NCBI GenBank assembly: GCA_004560305.1
Contig: SFVI01000023.1
Span: 1 to 16,815 of the forward strand
Source: a bacterium
GTDB taxonomy: Bacteria > Bacillota > Clostridia > Oscillospirales > Oscillospiraceae
Reading direction: 5' to 3'
DNA: 16,815 nt
The notes beneath the pieces were generated by a model that was given only the letters and a program-made list of their open reading frames with translations, did no database searches and was not told where the DNA came from. Position numbers and translations under genes: made by a program. Positions 1-7,561 of the stretch are shown in pieces (position 1 is the stretch's first letter; every line of letters begins with the position of its first letter).

Positions 1-24
1 AGTTGCTTTAAACAGGATGAATAA
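1..24 (+). CDS. possible 3' end of an upstream gene (partial)
   Basis: In frame 1 the first seven codons read SCFKQDE and end at TAA (22-24). A strong Rho-independent terminator begins two bases later, which is what the end of a gene looks like. With only seven codons no family can be named, and the open frame could be chance. The position directly before the terminator is the only support. Confidence 0.25.
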   Translation, partial: SCFKQDE

Positions 25-25
25 C

Positions 26-69
26 AGCAGCCGGGACCGAAGTGAACCTTCGGTCCCGGCTGCTTTGTC
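26..69 (+). terminator. strong Rho-independent terminator
   Basis: A perfect 17-bp stem (26-42 pairing with 48-64) with a 5-nt loop is followed by TTTGT. The stem is very GC-rich. The T run lies on the plus-strand side, so it probably ends a plus-strand transcript entering from outside the window. On the minus strand the hairpin is not followed by a T run. Confidence 0.85.
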
Positions 70-478
70 AAGGGCGTGGTTTCCGTGGGCGGTTACGAAA
101 ATATTCCTTTCGGGTGGCATTATTGATCAGAACGATTATTTCGGATGGAAAATTGGTCAGCACTTGTAAATTTTTAAGTGATTGCTGAAAGATTTAATTG
201 ATTCGCTACCGGCTTGCTTGTTGCGCCGATTAGCATATGTGTAATGATGAAAATGTGCATGTTATCTGATTTTTGCGACCAGGCACTCTTCGGCGATGAA
301 TCTTCAAGAATAGGCGCAGTATTTTTTGGACTAATCCACTTCTGGTATTTTGCAGGGGATTCACATTTTTCTAGAAGATGGTATATTGACTATCTATAAA
401 ACCATTTAGTCATTATTCTCGGGTAGGCTGGTACTGCAAAACTAGATTCAGCGCATTTGGGCTTTTCGGCATGTCACT
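65..478. other. AT-richer intergenic stretch, no convincing gene
   Basis: About 410 bp between the first terminator and the end of the rhamnosidase gene. It is visibly more AT-rich than the flanking genes. The longest open frame (61 codons from a TTG at 214) has no ribosome binding site and matches no family I recognise. No clear terminator follows the rhamnosidase stop on the minus strand. A degenerate direct repeat pair lies at 111-160. The stretch may be a decayed insertion. Confidence 0.5.
111..160 (+). repeat. two degenerate direct repeats, possible IS-end remnant
   Basis: CGGGTGGCATTATTGATCAG (111-130) and CGGATGGAAAATTGGTCAG (142-160) align over about 19 bases with one gap and a few mismatches. 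Imperfect repeats of about 20 bp near an end are known for IS21-family elements, and the TGGCA...TCAG wording resembles that kind of end. No istA or istB reading frame is present here, so this is at most a remnant. The family assignment is inference. Confidence 0.3.
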
Positions 479-3109
479 TCAGGTACGGATAGATGTGGCG
501 ATTCTGTGGGTGCCAGCAGACAGTGTTTGTGTTCTTCCGTCCGGAAGATGGATGTGCGCTGTGATGTTGGCAGGCACCGTGAACTCGTAGGTGATCGTGT
601 CCCCTTCATACCGCCAGCCGCTCTCAATGCGTCCCACCGGAGAATCGTAAACGGCCTTGGCGTACCCTAGCGCCTTGTGCGGTGTGGGGGCGATGGTCAG
701 TGTTCCGTCTGCCAGCTGAATGCCGCAGACTCCACCGAACAGCCAGCCGCAGACGGCGCCGTAGGAGTAGTGGTTCAGGGATTCGTGGGGCTTGCCCTCA
801 GCGTCAATGCCGGTCCAGGTTTCCCATACCGTGTTGGCGCCTTTGTTTACCTCATACAGCCAGCCCGGAGCCTCCGTCTGCAGCAGCAGGCGGTAGGCGG
901 TATCGAGGTAGCCGTATTGGGCCAGCACACCGCACAGGAAAGGCGTGGAAAGAAAACCGGTATTCAGATGGTAGCCGTTGTCCACCACCATCTGATTCAG
1001 AGTTGCGGCGGCTGCCTGGCTCTCCTCCTCGCCCAGTAAGGCAAAGGCAATGGCCCGGACGTATTCACACTGGCGGTCTGAGTGAATGACGCCATCCTCT
1101 GTAAAAGCTGTACGGTAGGCTTTTACGGCCTTATCGGCGGTAGTATGGTAGGTTTCGGCTTCTTCCTGCCGCCCCAGTGCGGCCGCAATCTCAGCCAGCA
1201 ACCGGCCGGAATAGGCGAGATAGGCTGTACCTACGCTTTTGCGGGGATTGGCCATGGCCTGCATGGGGGTCACGCCCGGTTCGCACCACTCGCCGTAGTC
1301 CAGGCCGTTGAGCACTGTGTATTTGGCGTACTCGCCACTCTGTTGTTCCTCGGTGGTCTGCTGGGCGCGGCCTAACAAAAATGCATACCATCGCTGCATC
1401 ATTTCATAGTTGTCAGCCAGAATGCGGCGGTCGCCAGTGCGTTTGTACATAGCGTAGGGCACCAGAATCGCCGCATCTCCCCAACCAGCGGACATGCACA
1501 GCATGGGGGTCATATACCCGGGGCGGCTGTTGGGCGGGGCGATGTTGGCCATCCGTCCGTCAGGGTACTGGTTCAGGCGGCATTCCTCCAGCCACTTGGC
1601 CACCACCGGGTAGCAGTCCATCAGGGTCAGGCCAGTCTCGATAAAGACGCCCATATCTCCGGTCCAGCCAGCCCGTTCCCGGGTAGGGCAGTCGGTAGGA
1701 ATGTCGCAGAAGTTGCCTTTCTGGCTCCAGATGCTGTTGGCCACCAGCCGGTTTACCGCTTCGTTCCCGCAGGTGAAAGAGCCGGTGACCGCCATATCGG
1801 AGTAGACTGCATGGGCGGTGAACACCGCCCCGGTCAGGTCTGCATCGGTTTCTACCTTGGCATACTGAAAGCCCATGATGGTAAAGCTGGGCTTCCAATG
1901 GTTTACCCCTTCCTTGCAGATCAGTTCCAGCATCTGGGCGGTGCCGCCCTCCTTGTGGCGGCCGCGGTCCTGGAAGTTCTCCTGGGTGAAGTTGCCGTTT
2001 TCATCCAGCGTTTCCCCGCAGGTCAGCAGGACTTTCTGCCCTGCATGGGCAGTAAGGGTCATCTCCACATAGCCGGCAATGTTCTGTCCGAAATCCAGCA
2101 CGGTTTCCCCGTTGGGGGTGGTGAACAGCCGTCCGGGAAACGCCTCCTGCTCCCGGATGGGCACTGTGTTCATGCCGATGATGGGCAGGGCATCGTGGTA
2201 GGTTCGGACCCCGTGCCAGCCGGAAAGGGGGCCTTCCAGCCGAGCATCATACACTTCACCCTGCTGCAGATCATTCTGGCGGATGGGGCCCTGCTGGGTG
2301 GCCTGCATGGTATCGCCCGAAACGCAGACCACCTTGCCGTCCACCTCCAGCTGGAAGAGAACGCCCAGGGTGTCACCGAAGAGGTTGCGGTCACCATCCA
2401 CGCCGCTGGTGCTGCGGTACCAGCCGTCGCCCAGGGCCAGGAGCAGTTCGTTTTCTCCTTCCCGGAGAAGGCTGGTTACATCATAGGTCTGGGCGCCCAG
2501 GTGCTTGTCGGCGGTGAAACTGCCGGGAGCCAGCACCATATCGCCCACCCGCACACCATTGAGCCAAGCTACATACAATCCTTTGGCGGTGATGTACAGC
2601 CGCCCGCGACCGGATGGGGCAGTGAAGGTCTTTCGCAGGTAGGAGGCTGGACGGTGGGACTGATAGGGCTCCGCCTTGCCTTTGCCGGCGGTCTCTTTCT
2701 CAGCCTGCTTGCGCTCCCAGTTGGCGCGGGCAAAGGCGTTGATGGCGTCGTCACTGGGAACATCCAACGGTGCAGTCTCCGGGTCCACCCACAGTCCTTG
2801 CCAATCCCCGGTGGAAAGTCCTGTCTCAAACCGGGCTTCGCTCCAGGGGCCGGGGCAGTCGGTTTCGTCCCACAGCCGGACCTTCCAGCTGCCCCGGACC
2901 CGGGCCCCTTCCACAGCGGGGGCGTCGGCGTGCATGCTCTGACTTGGCACCTTACCGCTTTCCCAGACAAGGACACCGTCTGCTGTCAGTTGGATCTCAA
3001 AAGCTGTCTGGCGCAATCCGCCGCTGCATTGCCAGGATAAAAACAACGGGCCGCCATCTATCCCAAGAGAGGCCGTCAGGTGATTGGTTTTAAGATTGGT
3101 TGCTTGCAC
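479..3109 (-). CDS. alpha-L-rhamnosidase, GH78 family
   Basis: An 876-aa enzyme that should release terminal alpha-L-rhamnose from rhamnosides (plant glycosides, pectic oligosaccharides). An N-terminal beta-sandwich region with a Bac_rhamnosid_N-like module (about 160-330) leads into the (alpha/alpha)6 barrel (about 440-790) and a short C-terminal beta domain. DCPTRERAGWTGD at 473-485 carries the likely general acid Glu478. VWETW at 761-765 carries Glu763, the expected general base of the inverting mechanism. SLNHYSYGA at 777-785 is the conserved barrel-closing motif. Length is normal for GH78. The start is GTG at 3107-3109 with AAAGGA about 10 nt upstream; no better ATG exists nearby. No signal peptide is seen, so it probably acts in the cytoplasm on imported substrate. 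It is the last gene of the minus-strand group and has its own TATAAT box. Confidence 0.93.
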   Translation of the reverse strand: MQATNLKTNHLTASLGIDGGPLFLSWQCSGGLRQTAFEIQLTADGVLVWESGKVPSQSMHADAPAVEGARVRGSWKVRLWDETDCPGPWSEARFETGLSTGDWQGLWVDPETAPLDVPSDDAINAFARANWERKQAEKETAGKGKAEPYQSHRPASYLRKTFTAPSGRGRLYITAKGLYVAWLNGVRVGDMVLAPGSFTADKHLGAQTYDVTSLLREGENELLLALGDGWYRSTSGVDGDRNLFGDTLGVLFQLEVDGKVVCVSGDTMQATQQGPIRQNDLQQGEVYDARLEGPLSGWHGVRTYHDALPIIGMNTVPIREQEAFPGRLFTTPNGETVLDFGQNIAGYVEMTLTAHAGQKVLLTCGETLDENGNFTQENFQDRGRHKEGGTAQMLELICKEGVNHWKPSFTIMGFQYAKVETDADLTGAVFTAHAVYSDMAVTGSFTCGNEAVNRLVANSIWSQKGNFCDIPTDCPTRERAGWTGDMGVFIETGLTLMDCYPVVAKWLEECRLNQYPDGRMANIAPPNSRPGYMTPMLCMSAGWGDAAILVPYAMYKRTGDRRILADNYEMMQRWYAFLLGRAQQTTEEQQSGEYAKYTVLNGLDYGEWCEPGVTPMQAMANPRKSVGTAYLAYSGRLLAEIAAALGRQEEAETYHTTADKAVKAYRTAFTEDGVIHSDRQCEYVRAIAFALLGEEESQAAAATLNQMVVDNGYHLNTGFLSTPFLCGVLAQYGYLDTAYRLLLQTEAPGWLYEVNKGANTVWETWTGIDAEGKPHESLNHYSYGAVCGWLFGGVCGIQLADGTLTIAPTPHKALGYAKAVYDSPVGRIESGWRYEGDTITYEFTVPANITAHIHLPDGRTQTLSAGTHRIATSIRT

Positions 3110-3143
3110 GGTTCTGCAGTCCTTTCCCTTTTAGATTGTTTTC

Positions 3144-3149
3144 ATTATA
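3144..3149 (-). promoter_or_regulatory. -10 box for the rhamnosidase gene
   Basis: A perfect TATAAT on the minus strand lies about 35 bp upstream of the GTG start. No good -35 hexamer sits 16-18 bp further up, so the promoter may need an activator. It suggests that the rhamnosidase gene can be transcribed separately from the MATE gene, which ends 130 bp upstream. Confidence 0.5.
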
Positions 3150-3278
3150 GCGAATATACAGCACCTATGCAGGGTGATAATTCGGGATGCGGGATGAATT
3201 TTCATGCAAAATCCACACCAATTTGAAAAACGGATTTTGTCCATCCTATGGGCCGCGAGGACACTCCACTGGGGTGTT

Positions 3279-4634
3279 TTACGGGCAGGTTTGCAGCCGG
3301 CGGCCGCTCGTCAGCTTGCGCCATACCAAAAGGAAGAGCAGCAGGGCAATGGCCGCGCTGAACAGGTCGGTGGCGGCACGGGCAGCCGCCAGACCGGGCA
3401 GCCCCAGCAAGTGGTGGAATCCGTACAAGGCCGGAACCAACAGCACGCCCTGGCGCAGGGCAGAAAGCAAGGTGGCACTGCCGGCATAGCCGGAGGCCTG
3501 CAGGAAATTGATGCCCAGATAGTAAAGCCCCAGCAGCGGACTGCCGGCCAGCAGCCAGGGAAGCAGCTGCCGGGCCAGGGACACCGCCACGGGATCGGAT
3601 AAGAACAGCCCGATCAGCGGTCGTTGCGCCAGCAGGCAGAACAGAGCAAACAGGGTACCGAAGCCCACCGTCAGCCCAAAACTTCTGCTCAGGACCGCCC
3701 GCAGTCGAGGCAGATTCCGTCCGCCCACATTGTAGGCCAGCAAGGGCTGCAATCCCATGCAGATGCCCATCTGGACCAGGGTCACGACCATGGCGGATTT
3801 GTCGGCGGCCGCCATGGCAGCTAGGGCGTTGGTGCCGTAGGCAGCCAGCAAGCGATTGCTGAAACTGCCCGCCAGGCCGCTCAACAGACTGCTTACCCCG
3901 TTGGGCATGCCCAGGGCCAGCACCCGGCCCAGCCGGGCGGGGTGGTGCAGGGCATCGGAAGGGCGCAGACTTAGGACTTCGGACCGGCGGAGAATGTGGT
4001 GCAGGTAAAGCCCGCTGGCCACCAGATTGCCCAGCATGGTAGCGGCGGCAGCCCCGGCAATATTCCAGCCGAAGCCCAGAATGAAAAGGGGATCCAGAAG
4101 AATGTTGGTGATGCTTCCGGCCAGATTGCCCACCAGGCCCCGGCGGATGGCACCGTCCGCCCGCAGAAGGCTCGCCGCAGAAACGGAGAAAATCATGGCC
4201 GGAGCGCCCAGGGCCAGGATGCGCAAGTAATGGGTGGCGTAGGGCAGGATCTCCGCATTGGTGCCCAGCATATACAAGATCGGTTCGCAGAACAGATTCA
4301 GCACCACGGCCAGGAAGGCGCCGGTCAGTAGGGCACACCAGCCGCAAAGACTGGAGACGCAACGGGCATCCTGGCGGTCACCGGCACCCAGAGAATTGGC
4401 CACCACGGCACAGCCACCCATGCCCAGTACAGTGGCACCGGCAGAGGCCAGGGTAAAGACCGGTCCCACCACCGCCACCGCTGCGGTCTGGGCAGTGTCT
4501 TTCAGCAATCCGATGAAAAACAGATCGGTCATATTATAGATGACCATGACCAGAACCGATAGGACAGAGGGGCCGACCAGCGCGCCGATGGCCTGCCAGA
4601 CGGGTGCCTCCTTGAACAGTCGTTCGCTCTGCAT
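3279..4634 (-). CDS. MATE-family multidrug/toxin exporter
   Basis: A 451-aa polytopic membrane protein with about 12 hydrophobic segments and the MATE pattern of two similar halves. The N-terminal stretch (FKEAPVWQAIGALVGPSVLS, then VIYNMTDLFFIG at 31-42) is typical of the bacterial NorM/DinF-like family, which exports cationic or aromatic compounds in exchange for Na+ or H+. GMGGCAVVANSLGAGD (71-86) is the usual loop after TM2. The ATG start has AAGGAGGA 9-10 nt upstream, a very strong site. The gene lies 116 bp after the AraC gene and upstream of the rhamnosidase. Within a glycosidase locus, export of a released aglycone is a reasonable guess; the substrate cannot be read from sequence. Confidence 0.9.
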   Translation of the reverse strand: MQSERLFKEAPVWQAIGALVGPSVLSVLVMVIYNMTDLFFIGLLKDTAQTAAVAVVGPVFTLASAGATVLGMGGCAVVANSLGAGDRQDARCVSSLCGWCALLTGAFLAVVLNLFCEPILYMLGTNAEILPYATHYLRILALGAPAMIFSVSAASLLRADGAIRRGLVGNLAGSITNILLDPLFILGFGWNIAGAAAATMLGNLVASGLYLHHILRRSEVLSLRPSDALHHPARLGRVLALGMPNGVSSLLSGLAGSFSNRLLAAYGTNALAAMAAADKSAMVVTLVQMGICMGLQPLLAYNVGGRNLPRLRAVLSRSFGLTVGFGTLFALFCLLAQRPLIGLFLSDPVAVSLARQLLPWLLAGSPLLGLYYLGINFLQASGYAGSATLLSALRQGVLLVPALYGFHHLLGLPGLAAARAATDLFSAAIALLLFLLVWRKLTSGRRLQTCP

Positions 4635-4750
4635 AGAAAGTCCTCCTTTTTAACCACGTGTTGCTTTTCTTCTGCCTTGTCTGCGGGAGCTTCCGGTGCT
4701 ACTGGCTGCACAGCCGCCGGCATGGTTTTGCGGTGTTCCCAAAGGGAGCC

Positions 4751-5950
4751 TCATCCCTGCCGGTATTCCACGGGCGTCTGCCCGGTCACCTCCTGAAAGA
4801 TCCGGCTGAAATAGTTGCGGGTGCTGAAACACAGGGAAGCGGCAATCTCCTGCACGGTCTGGTCGGTGCTTTTCAGAAGAACCTTAGCCCTTTCGATTTT
4901 GGCAAACTTAATGTAATCGTTGATGCAAAGCCCTGTTTCCGCCTTGAACTTGTGGGTCAGGTAATATTCGGTGTAGCCCACCAGCGCCGCCAGATCGGCG
5001 GCCCGGATCTTCTGGTCCAGATGCATCTCGATGTAATCCACACACTGCTGCACCGGGCGGCTGAGCTTGGGATTGGTGCGGCATTTGTGCACCCGGCGGA
5101 TGAAATCATCGTACATCATCAGGCTCAGGGGGTTCAGATCGTCCAGGGTCTTGGCGGATTCGGCGGCCTGGATGTAATTGTCACCCAGGGCATAGGCTTC
5201 TTCGGGGGAAAGTCCGCCCTCGATGGCCGCACGGCACACCAGAGAGGTGAACACGATCACCGAGATTTTGCTTTGCCGCAGGGCGTCGTCGCTGTGTACC
5301 GGTACGCCGGCGCTCAGGGTCATACTGTTGGAAAGGGCCTGTTTGTAGTTCAGATCCCCGGTGCGCACCATCTGCAAAAGGCCCTGCTCCGCCATCCAGA
5401 CCTTGTGGCGGTCATGGGCAGGGGCGTGGGCCGAATCGTTCACTTTGGGAAGGGTTTCACTGTTGATGTCGCTGACTTCCAGATGGATTCCCGTCAGGCA
5501 ATAGTGCATCATCAGGGTGTACCGGTGCAGAATGGTATTTTGCACCACAGGGACTTTGGTCAGGACCTGCTGCAGGTGCATCGTCCAGGAAATGCTGGTT
5601 TCCAGGCGACTGTAATAGCGCAGTCCCTGTTCAATGCCACGCATAGAGACATCCTGATAAAAGACCGGGCCGATTACCCAGGCGCGTTTCAGACGGCCGT
5701 TCTCCTTCTCAAAGGCGGCCGCCCACAGGATCCCCAGGGCAGTACCCAAAGTAATGGGGGTATCGTGGGAAGTTCCGTAGATCAGCATCTGCTGTTTGCA
5801 GCCGAAAAGATCAAAAACACCGGACAAGAAGGCTTCGTCCGGGCAGTTGCTGCGCAGCAGGTTTCCCTTTTCATCGTAACACCAGGTAAAAATCGGGCCG
5901 CCGCACTGCACCAGCTCCGCCAGCAATGCCATGTTCTGAAAAACGTCCAT
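4751..5950 (-). CDS. AraC-family transcriptional regulator
   Basis: A 399-aa regulator. The C-terminal 100 residues form a typical AraC/XylS double helix-turn-helix: the first around 314-335 (IRAADLAALVGYTEYYLTHKF), the second around 364-386 (TVQEIAASLCFSTRNYFSRIF), ending in GQTPVEYRQG. The N-terminal 290 residues are mainly helical with a sensor-like region (about 15-110). I do not recognise a named domain there; it does not look like the cupin of AraC itself. The frame stays open 60 codons further upstream, but ATG at 5948-5950 is preferred because GAGGTGG stands 5 nt upstream and the extension overlaps the GH1 gene. It sits between GH1 and MATE and probably activates the divergent promoters of this locus, a guess from position. 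Confidence 0.9.
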   Translation of the reverse strand: MDVFQNMALLAELVQCGGPIFTWCYDEKGNLLRSNCPDEAFLSGVFDLFGCKQQMLIYGTSHDTPITLGTALGILWAAAFEKENGRLKRAWVIGPVFYQDVSMRGIEQGLRYYSRLETSISWTMHLQQVLTKVPVVQNTILHRYTLMMHYCLTGIHLEVSDINSETLPKVNDSAHAPAHDRHKVWMAEQGLLQMVRTGDLNYKQALSNSMTLSAGVPVHSDDALRQSKISVIVFTSLVCRAAIEGGLSPEEAYALGDNYIQAAESAKTLDDLNPLSLMMYDDFIRRVHKCRTNPKLSRPVQQCVDYIEMHLDQKIRAADLAALVGYTEYYLTHKFKAETGLCINDYIKFAKIERAKVLLKSTDQTVQEIAASLCFSTRNYFSRIFQEVTGQTPVEYRQG

Positions 5951-5972
5951 CGGAACCACCTCACTTGCCGTT

Positions 5973-5978
5973 ATTATA
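5973..5978 (-). promoter_or_regulatory. -10 box for the AraC-family gene
   Basis: A perfect TATAAT on the minus strand, 22 bp upstream of the ATG and just after the terminator of the GH1 gene. No convincing -35 hexamer is visible at the right distance. It would let the regulator be expressed independently of GH1. Confidence 0.5.
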
Positions 5979-5985
5979 CCATGAA

Positions 5986-6014
5986 GAAAGGGCTGCCGTA
6001 CAGACAGCCCTTTC
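5986..6014 (-). terminator. hairpin after the GH1 gene
   Basis: A perfect 10-bp stem, GAAAGGGCTG (5986-5995) with CAGCCCTTTC (6005-6014), and a 9-nt loop. It starts 4 bp after the GH1 stop. On the minus strand it is followed by only a short T-containing stretch (TTCAT), so termination may be partial and allow read-through into the regulator. Confidence 0.65.
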
Positions 6015-6018
6015 GGAT

Positions 6019-7320
6019 TTATGCCCCGGCGTAACTGCCCAGCACGGCGAGGCTGGGCTTGGGCGTGCGGGCCATGGTGGCGCGGTCCACGGCAATCAGC
6101 CCGAAGTTCATGGCAAAGCCCTTCTGCCATTCAAAGTTGTCCATCAGGCTCCAGTGGAAGTACCCCTTCACCGGCAGACCGTCCGCCACACAGTGCTGCA
6201 CCCCGGCCAGCGCTCGCTGGATAAACGCCACCCGGCGGGTGTCATCGGCGGTGGCAATGCCGTTTTCGGTGACGATCAAATCGCCGTGGAAGTCCCCGGC
6301 CACCTTGCGCAGCACATGCTCCAGAGCCTCGGGATAAAATTCATAGTCCATCTGGGTCAGCTCCGCGCCTTCGGGGGCGGGCAGCTGGCCGGTGGGGCCA
6401 TACAGGGTGCGGGTGTAGTTCTGCACGCCCAGGAAGTCGTCTCCCTGAATGTAGGGTAGATAGTGGGTGAACTCCTCCTCCCAGGCGGCTTCGGCGAAGG
6501 ATTCGCCGCCCGGCTGGGCCTGCAGGTCGTGGAGGGAGAGGGTCAGCCCCACCTTTACATGAGGGCAGATGGCCCGGATGGCTTCCCGGGCCGCTGCGTG
6601 GGCACGCATCACCAGCAGATCCCCCTCGGCGGTGCGCTCGCTGACAAAGATTTTGGGCTGCGGGTCGCCGAACACCCCAGCGTTTTCGGCGGCGGCATAT
6701 TTCATGTTCTCCATCATCTTCTGGAAATTCATGCCCACCTGCACGGTGCCCTCGGCGGATTTGCCTGCGGCGGCAGCGGCTTTGGCCGCCTGTTCGGCCA
6801 TCAGCCGGAACCGCTTGGAGATGGCCGCCAGCTGCAGCCCCATGTTGGCCTCGTTGATGGTGCACACGATGTGCAGTTCGCTGCCCAGCTGTTCCATCAC
6901 ATAGGTCACATACCGCTTGAAATAAGCGATGGTGGACTCCGCTTCCCAGCCGCCCTGGGCGATCAGCCATTTGGGGCTGGTAAAGTGCAGCAGCGTGACC
7001 ACCGGCTCCACCCCGTGGGCCTTGCAGCAGGCGATGACCCGGCGGTAGTGTTCCACCTCGGCGGCGTCAAACCGGCCTTCCTCCGGTTCGATGCGCGCCC
7101 ACTCGATGGAAAAACGGTAGGCGTTGAGCCCGGCTTCGGCCAGAAGTCGAATGTCCTCCTCATATCGGGTATAATGGTCGCAGGCGATGCCGCTGGGCTC
7201 GGTAAAGCTGGAGTGGGGCAGCTGCTCCTGGGCCCAGTAATCGGAATGGACGTTGTTTCCTTCCACCTGATGAGCCGCCGTGGCAGCGCCGACCAGAAAA
7301 CCTTTGGCAAATTTCTGCAT
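6019..7320 (-). CDS. GH1-family beta-glycosidase (beta-glucosidase-like)
   Basis: A 433-aa retaining beta-glycosidase with a TIM barrel. Seen motifs are FLVGAATAAHQVEGN at the N-terminus (Gln18 of the glycone site), TINEAN at 154-159 with acid/base Glu157, IVTENG at 349-354 with nucleophile Glu352, and HWSLMDNFEWQKGF at 389-402. The NFEW motif, rather than the Ser/Lys/Tyr phosphate-binding pattern of 6-phospho-beta-glycosidases, indicates unphosphorylated substrates. This fits import by the GPH symporter rather than a PTS. Two usual motifs are altered: TxNEP reads TINEA, and the HW after the fourth strand reads LHF (111-113), so aglycone preference may differ. There is no signal peptide. The ATG has AAGGAGGA 5-6 nt upstream. 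It is divergent from the symporter gene with 241 bp between. Confidence 0.92.
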   Translation of the reverse strand: MQKFAKGFLVGAATAAHQVEGNNVHSDYWAQEQLPHSSFTEPSGIACDHYTRYEEDIRLLAEAGLNAYRFSIEWARIEPEEGRFDAAEVEHYRRVIACCKAHGVEPVVTLLHFTSPKWLIAQGGWEAESTIAYFKRYVTYVMEQLGSELHIVCTINEANMGLQLAAISKRFRLMAEQAAKAAAAAGKSAEGTVQVGMNFQKMMENMKYAAAENAGVFGDPQPKIFVSERTAEGDLLVMRAHAAAREAIRAICPHVKVGLTLSLHDLQAQPGGESFAEAAWEEEFTHYLPYIQGDDFLGVQNYTRTLYGPTGQLPAPEGAELTQMDYEFYPEALEHVLRKVAGDFHGDLIVTENGIATADDTRRVAFIQRALAGVQHCVADGLPVKGYFHWSLMDNFEWQKGFAMNFGLIAVDRATMARTPKPSLAVLGSYAGA

Positions 7321-7436
7321 GGATGATCCTCCTTTTTCTTGTTGGGACGCTTAAATCCATTTGACTGTCTGTATCTTACCATACCTGCCGGTTTTTGATG
7401 GTGTAAAAATTGACAACAAGGGATAAAAAATAATGT

Positions 7437-7470
7437 GCACGAGGAAAGCGCACGAATAATTGTACCAATT
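7437..7470. promoter_or_regulatory. candidate operator: direct repeat plus palindrome
   Basis: GCACGA occurs twice (7437-7442 and 7450-7455), 13 bp apart start to start. It is followed directly by AATTG-TAC-CAATT (7458-7470), an inverted repeat with 5-bp arms. The block lies about 40-70 bp upstream of the symporter -10 box, a usual activator position. AraC-type proteins often bind direct repeats. The overlapping stretch 7442-7456 also resembles a cre site with mismatches. No binding is demonstrated. Confidence 0.3.
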
Positions 7471-7504
7471 TGTTGAATTTTGACTCTCTCTTGCGGTGAT
7501 GGTC

Positions 7505-7513
7505 TGTTATAGT
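7505..7513 (+). promoter_or_regulatory. extended -10 promoter of the symporter gene
   Basis: TGTTATAGT is an extended -10 element (TGn followed by TATAGT). A TTGACT at 7480-7485 lies 22 bp upstream, too far for a standard -35. The distance from the box to the ATG is about 48 bp. Confidence 0.45.
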
Positions 7514-7561
7514 GAAAACACAAACAAAACCGCTGCACACTTTTCAAGGAGGAGAAATCGT

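Larger units (their letters stand above)
7321..7561. promoter_or_regulatory. divergent control region between GH1 and symporter genes
   Basis: A 241-bp AT-rich region holding the start signals of both transcription units. On the minus side, AAGGAGGA lies just before the GH1 start, with possible -10 boxes TAAGAT (7373-7378) or TATGGT (7378-7383). On the plus side there is an extended -10 at 7505-7513 and AAGGAGGAG before the symporter. TGTAAAAATTGACA (7403-7416) has the outline of a catabolite-repression (cre) site but lacks the central CG. The middle contains a palindrome and a direct repeat, listed separately. Poor -35 elements on both sides fit activator-dependent transcription. Confidence 0.55.

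Noticed and set aside
214..399. 61-codon frame starting at TTG in the 5' gap
   Set aside because: No ribosome binding site, no family resemblance, odd composition.
1811..3040. 409-codon frame antisense to the rhamnosidase
   Set aside because: Shadow of the GH78 gene, whose catalytic motifs are all in the minus-strand frame.
3255..3290. Imperfect hairpin (ACACTCC/GGGGTGT followed by TTTT) after the MATE stop
   Set aside because: The T run is on the plus strand, where no gene ends; on the minus strand it lacks a T tract and has a mismatch in the stem.
4529..4723. 64-codon minus-strand frame overlapping the start of the MATE gene
   Set aside because: Its first part is Pro/Ala/Glu/Lys-rich and looks mildly coding, but it has no ribosome binding site and runs out of frame into MATE, which has its own excellent start.
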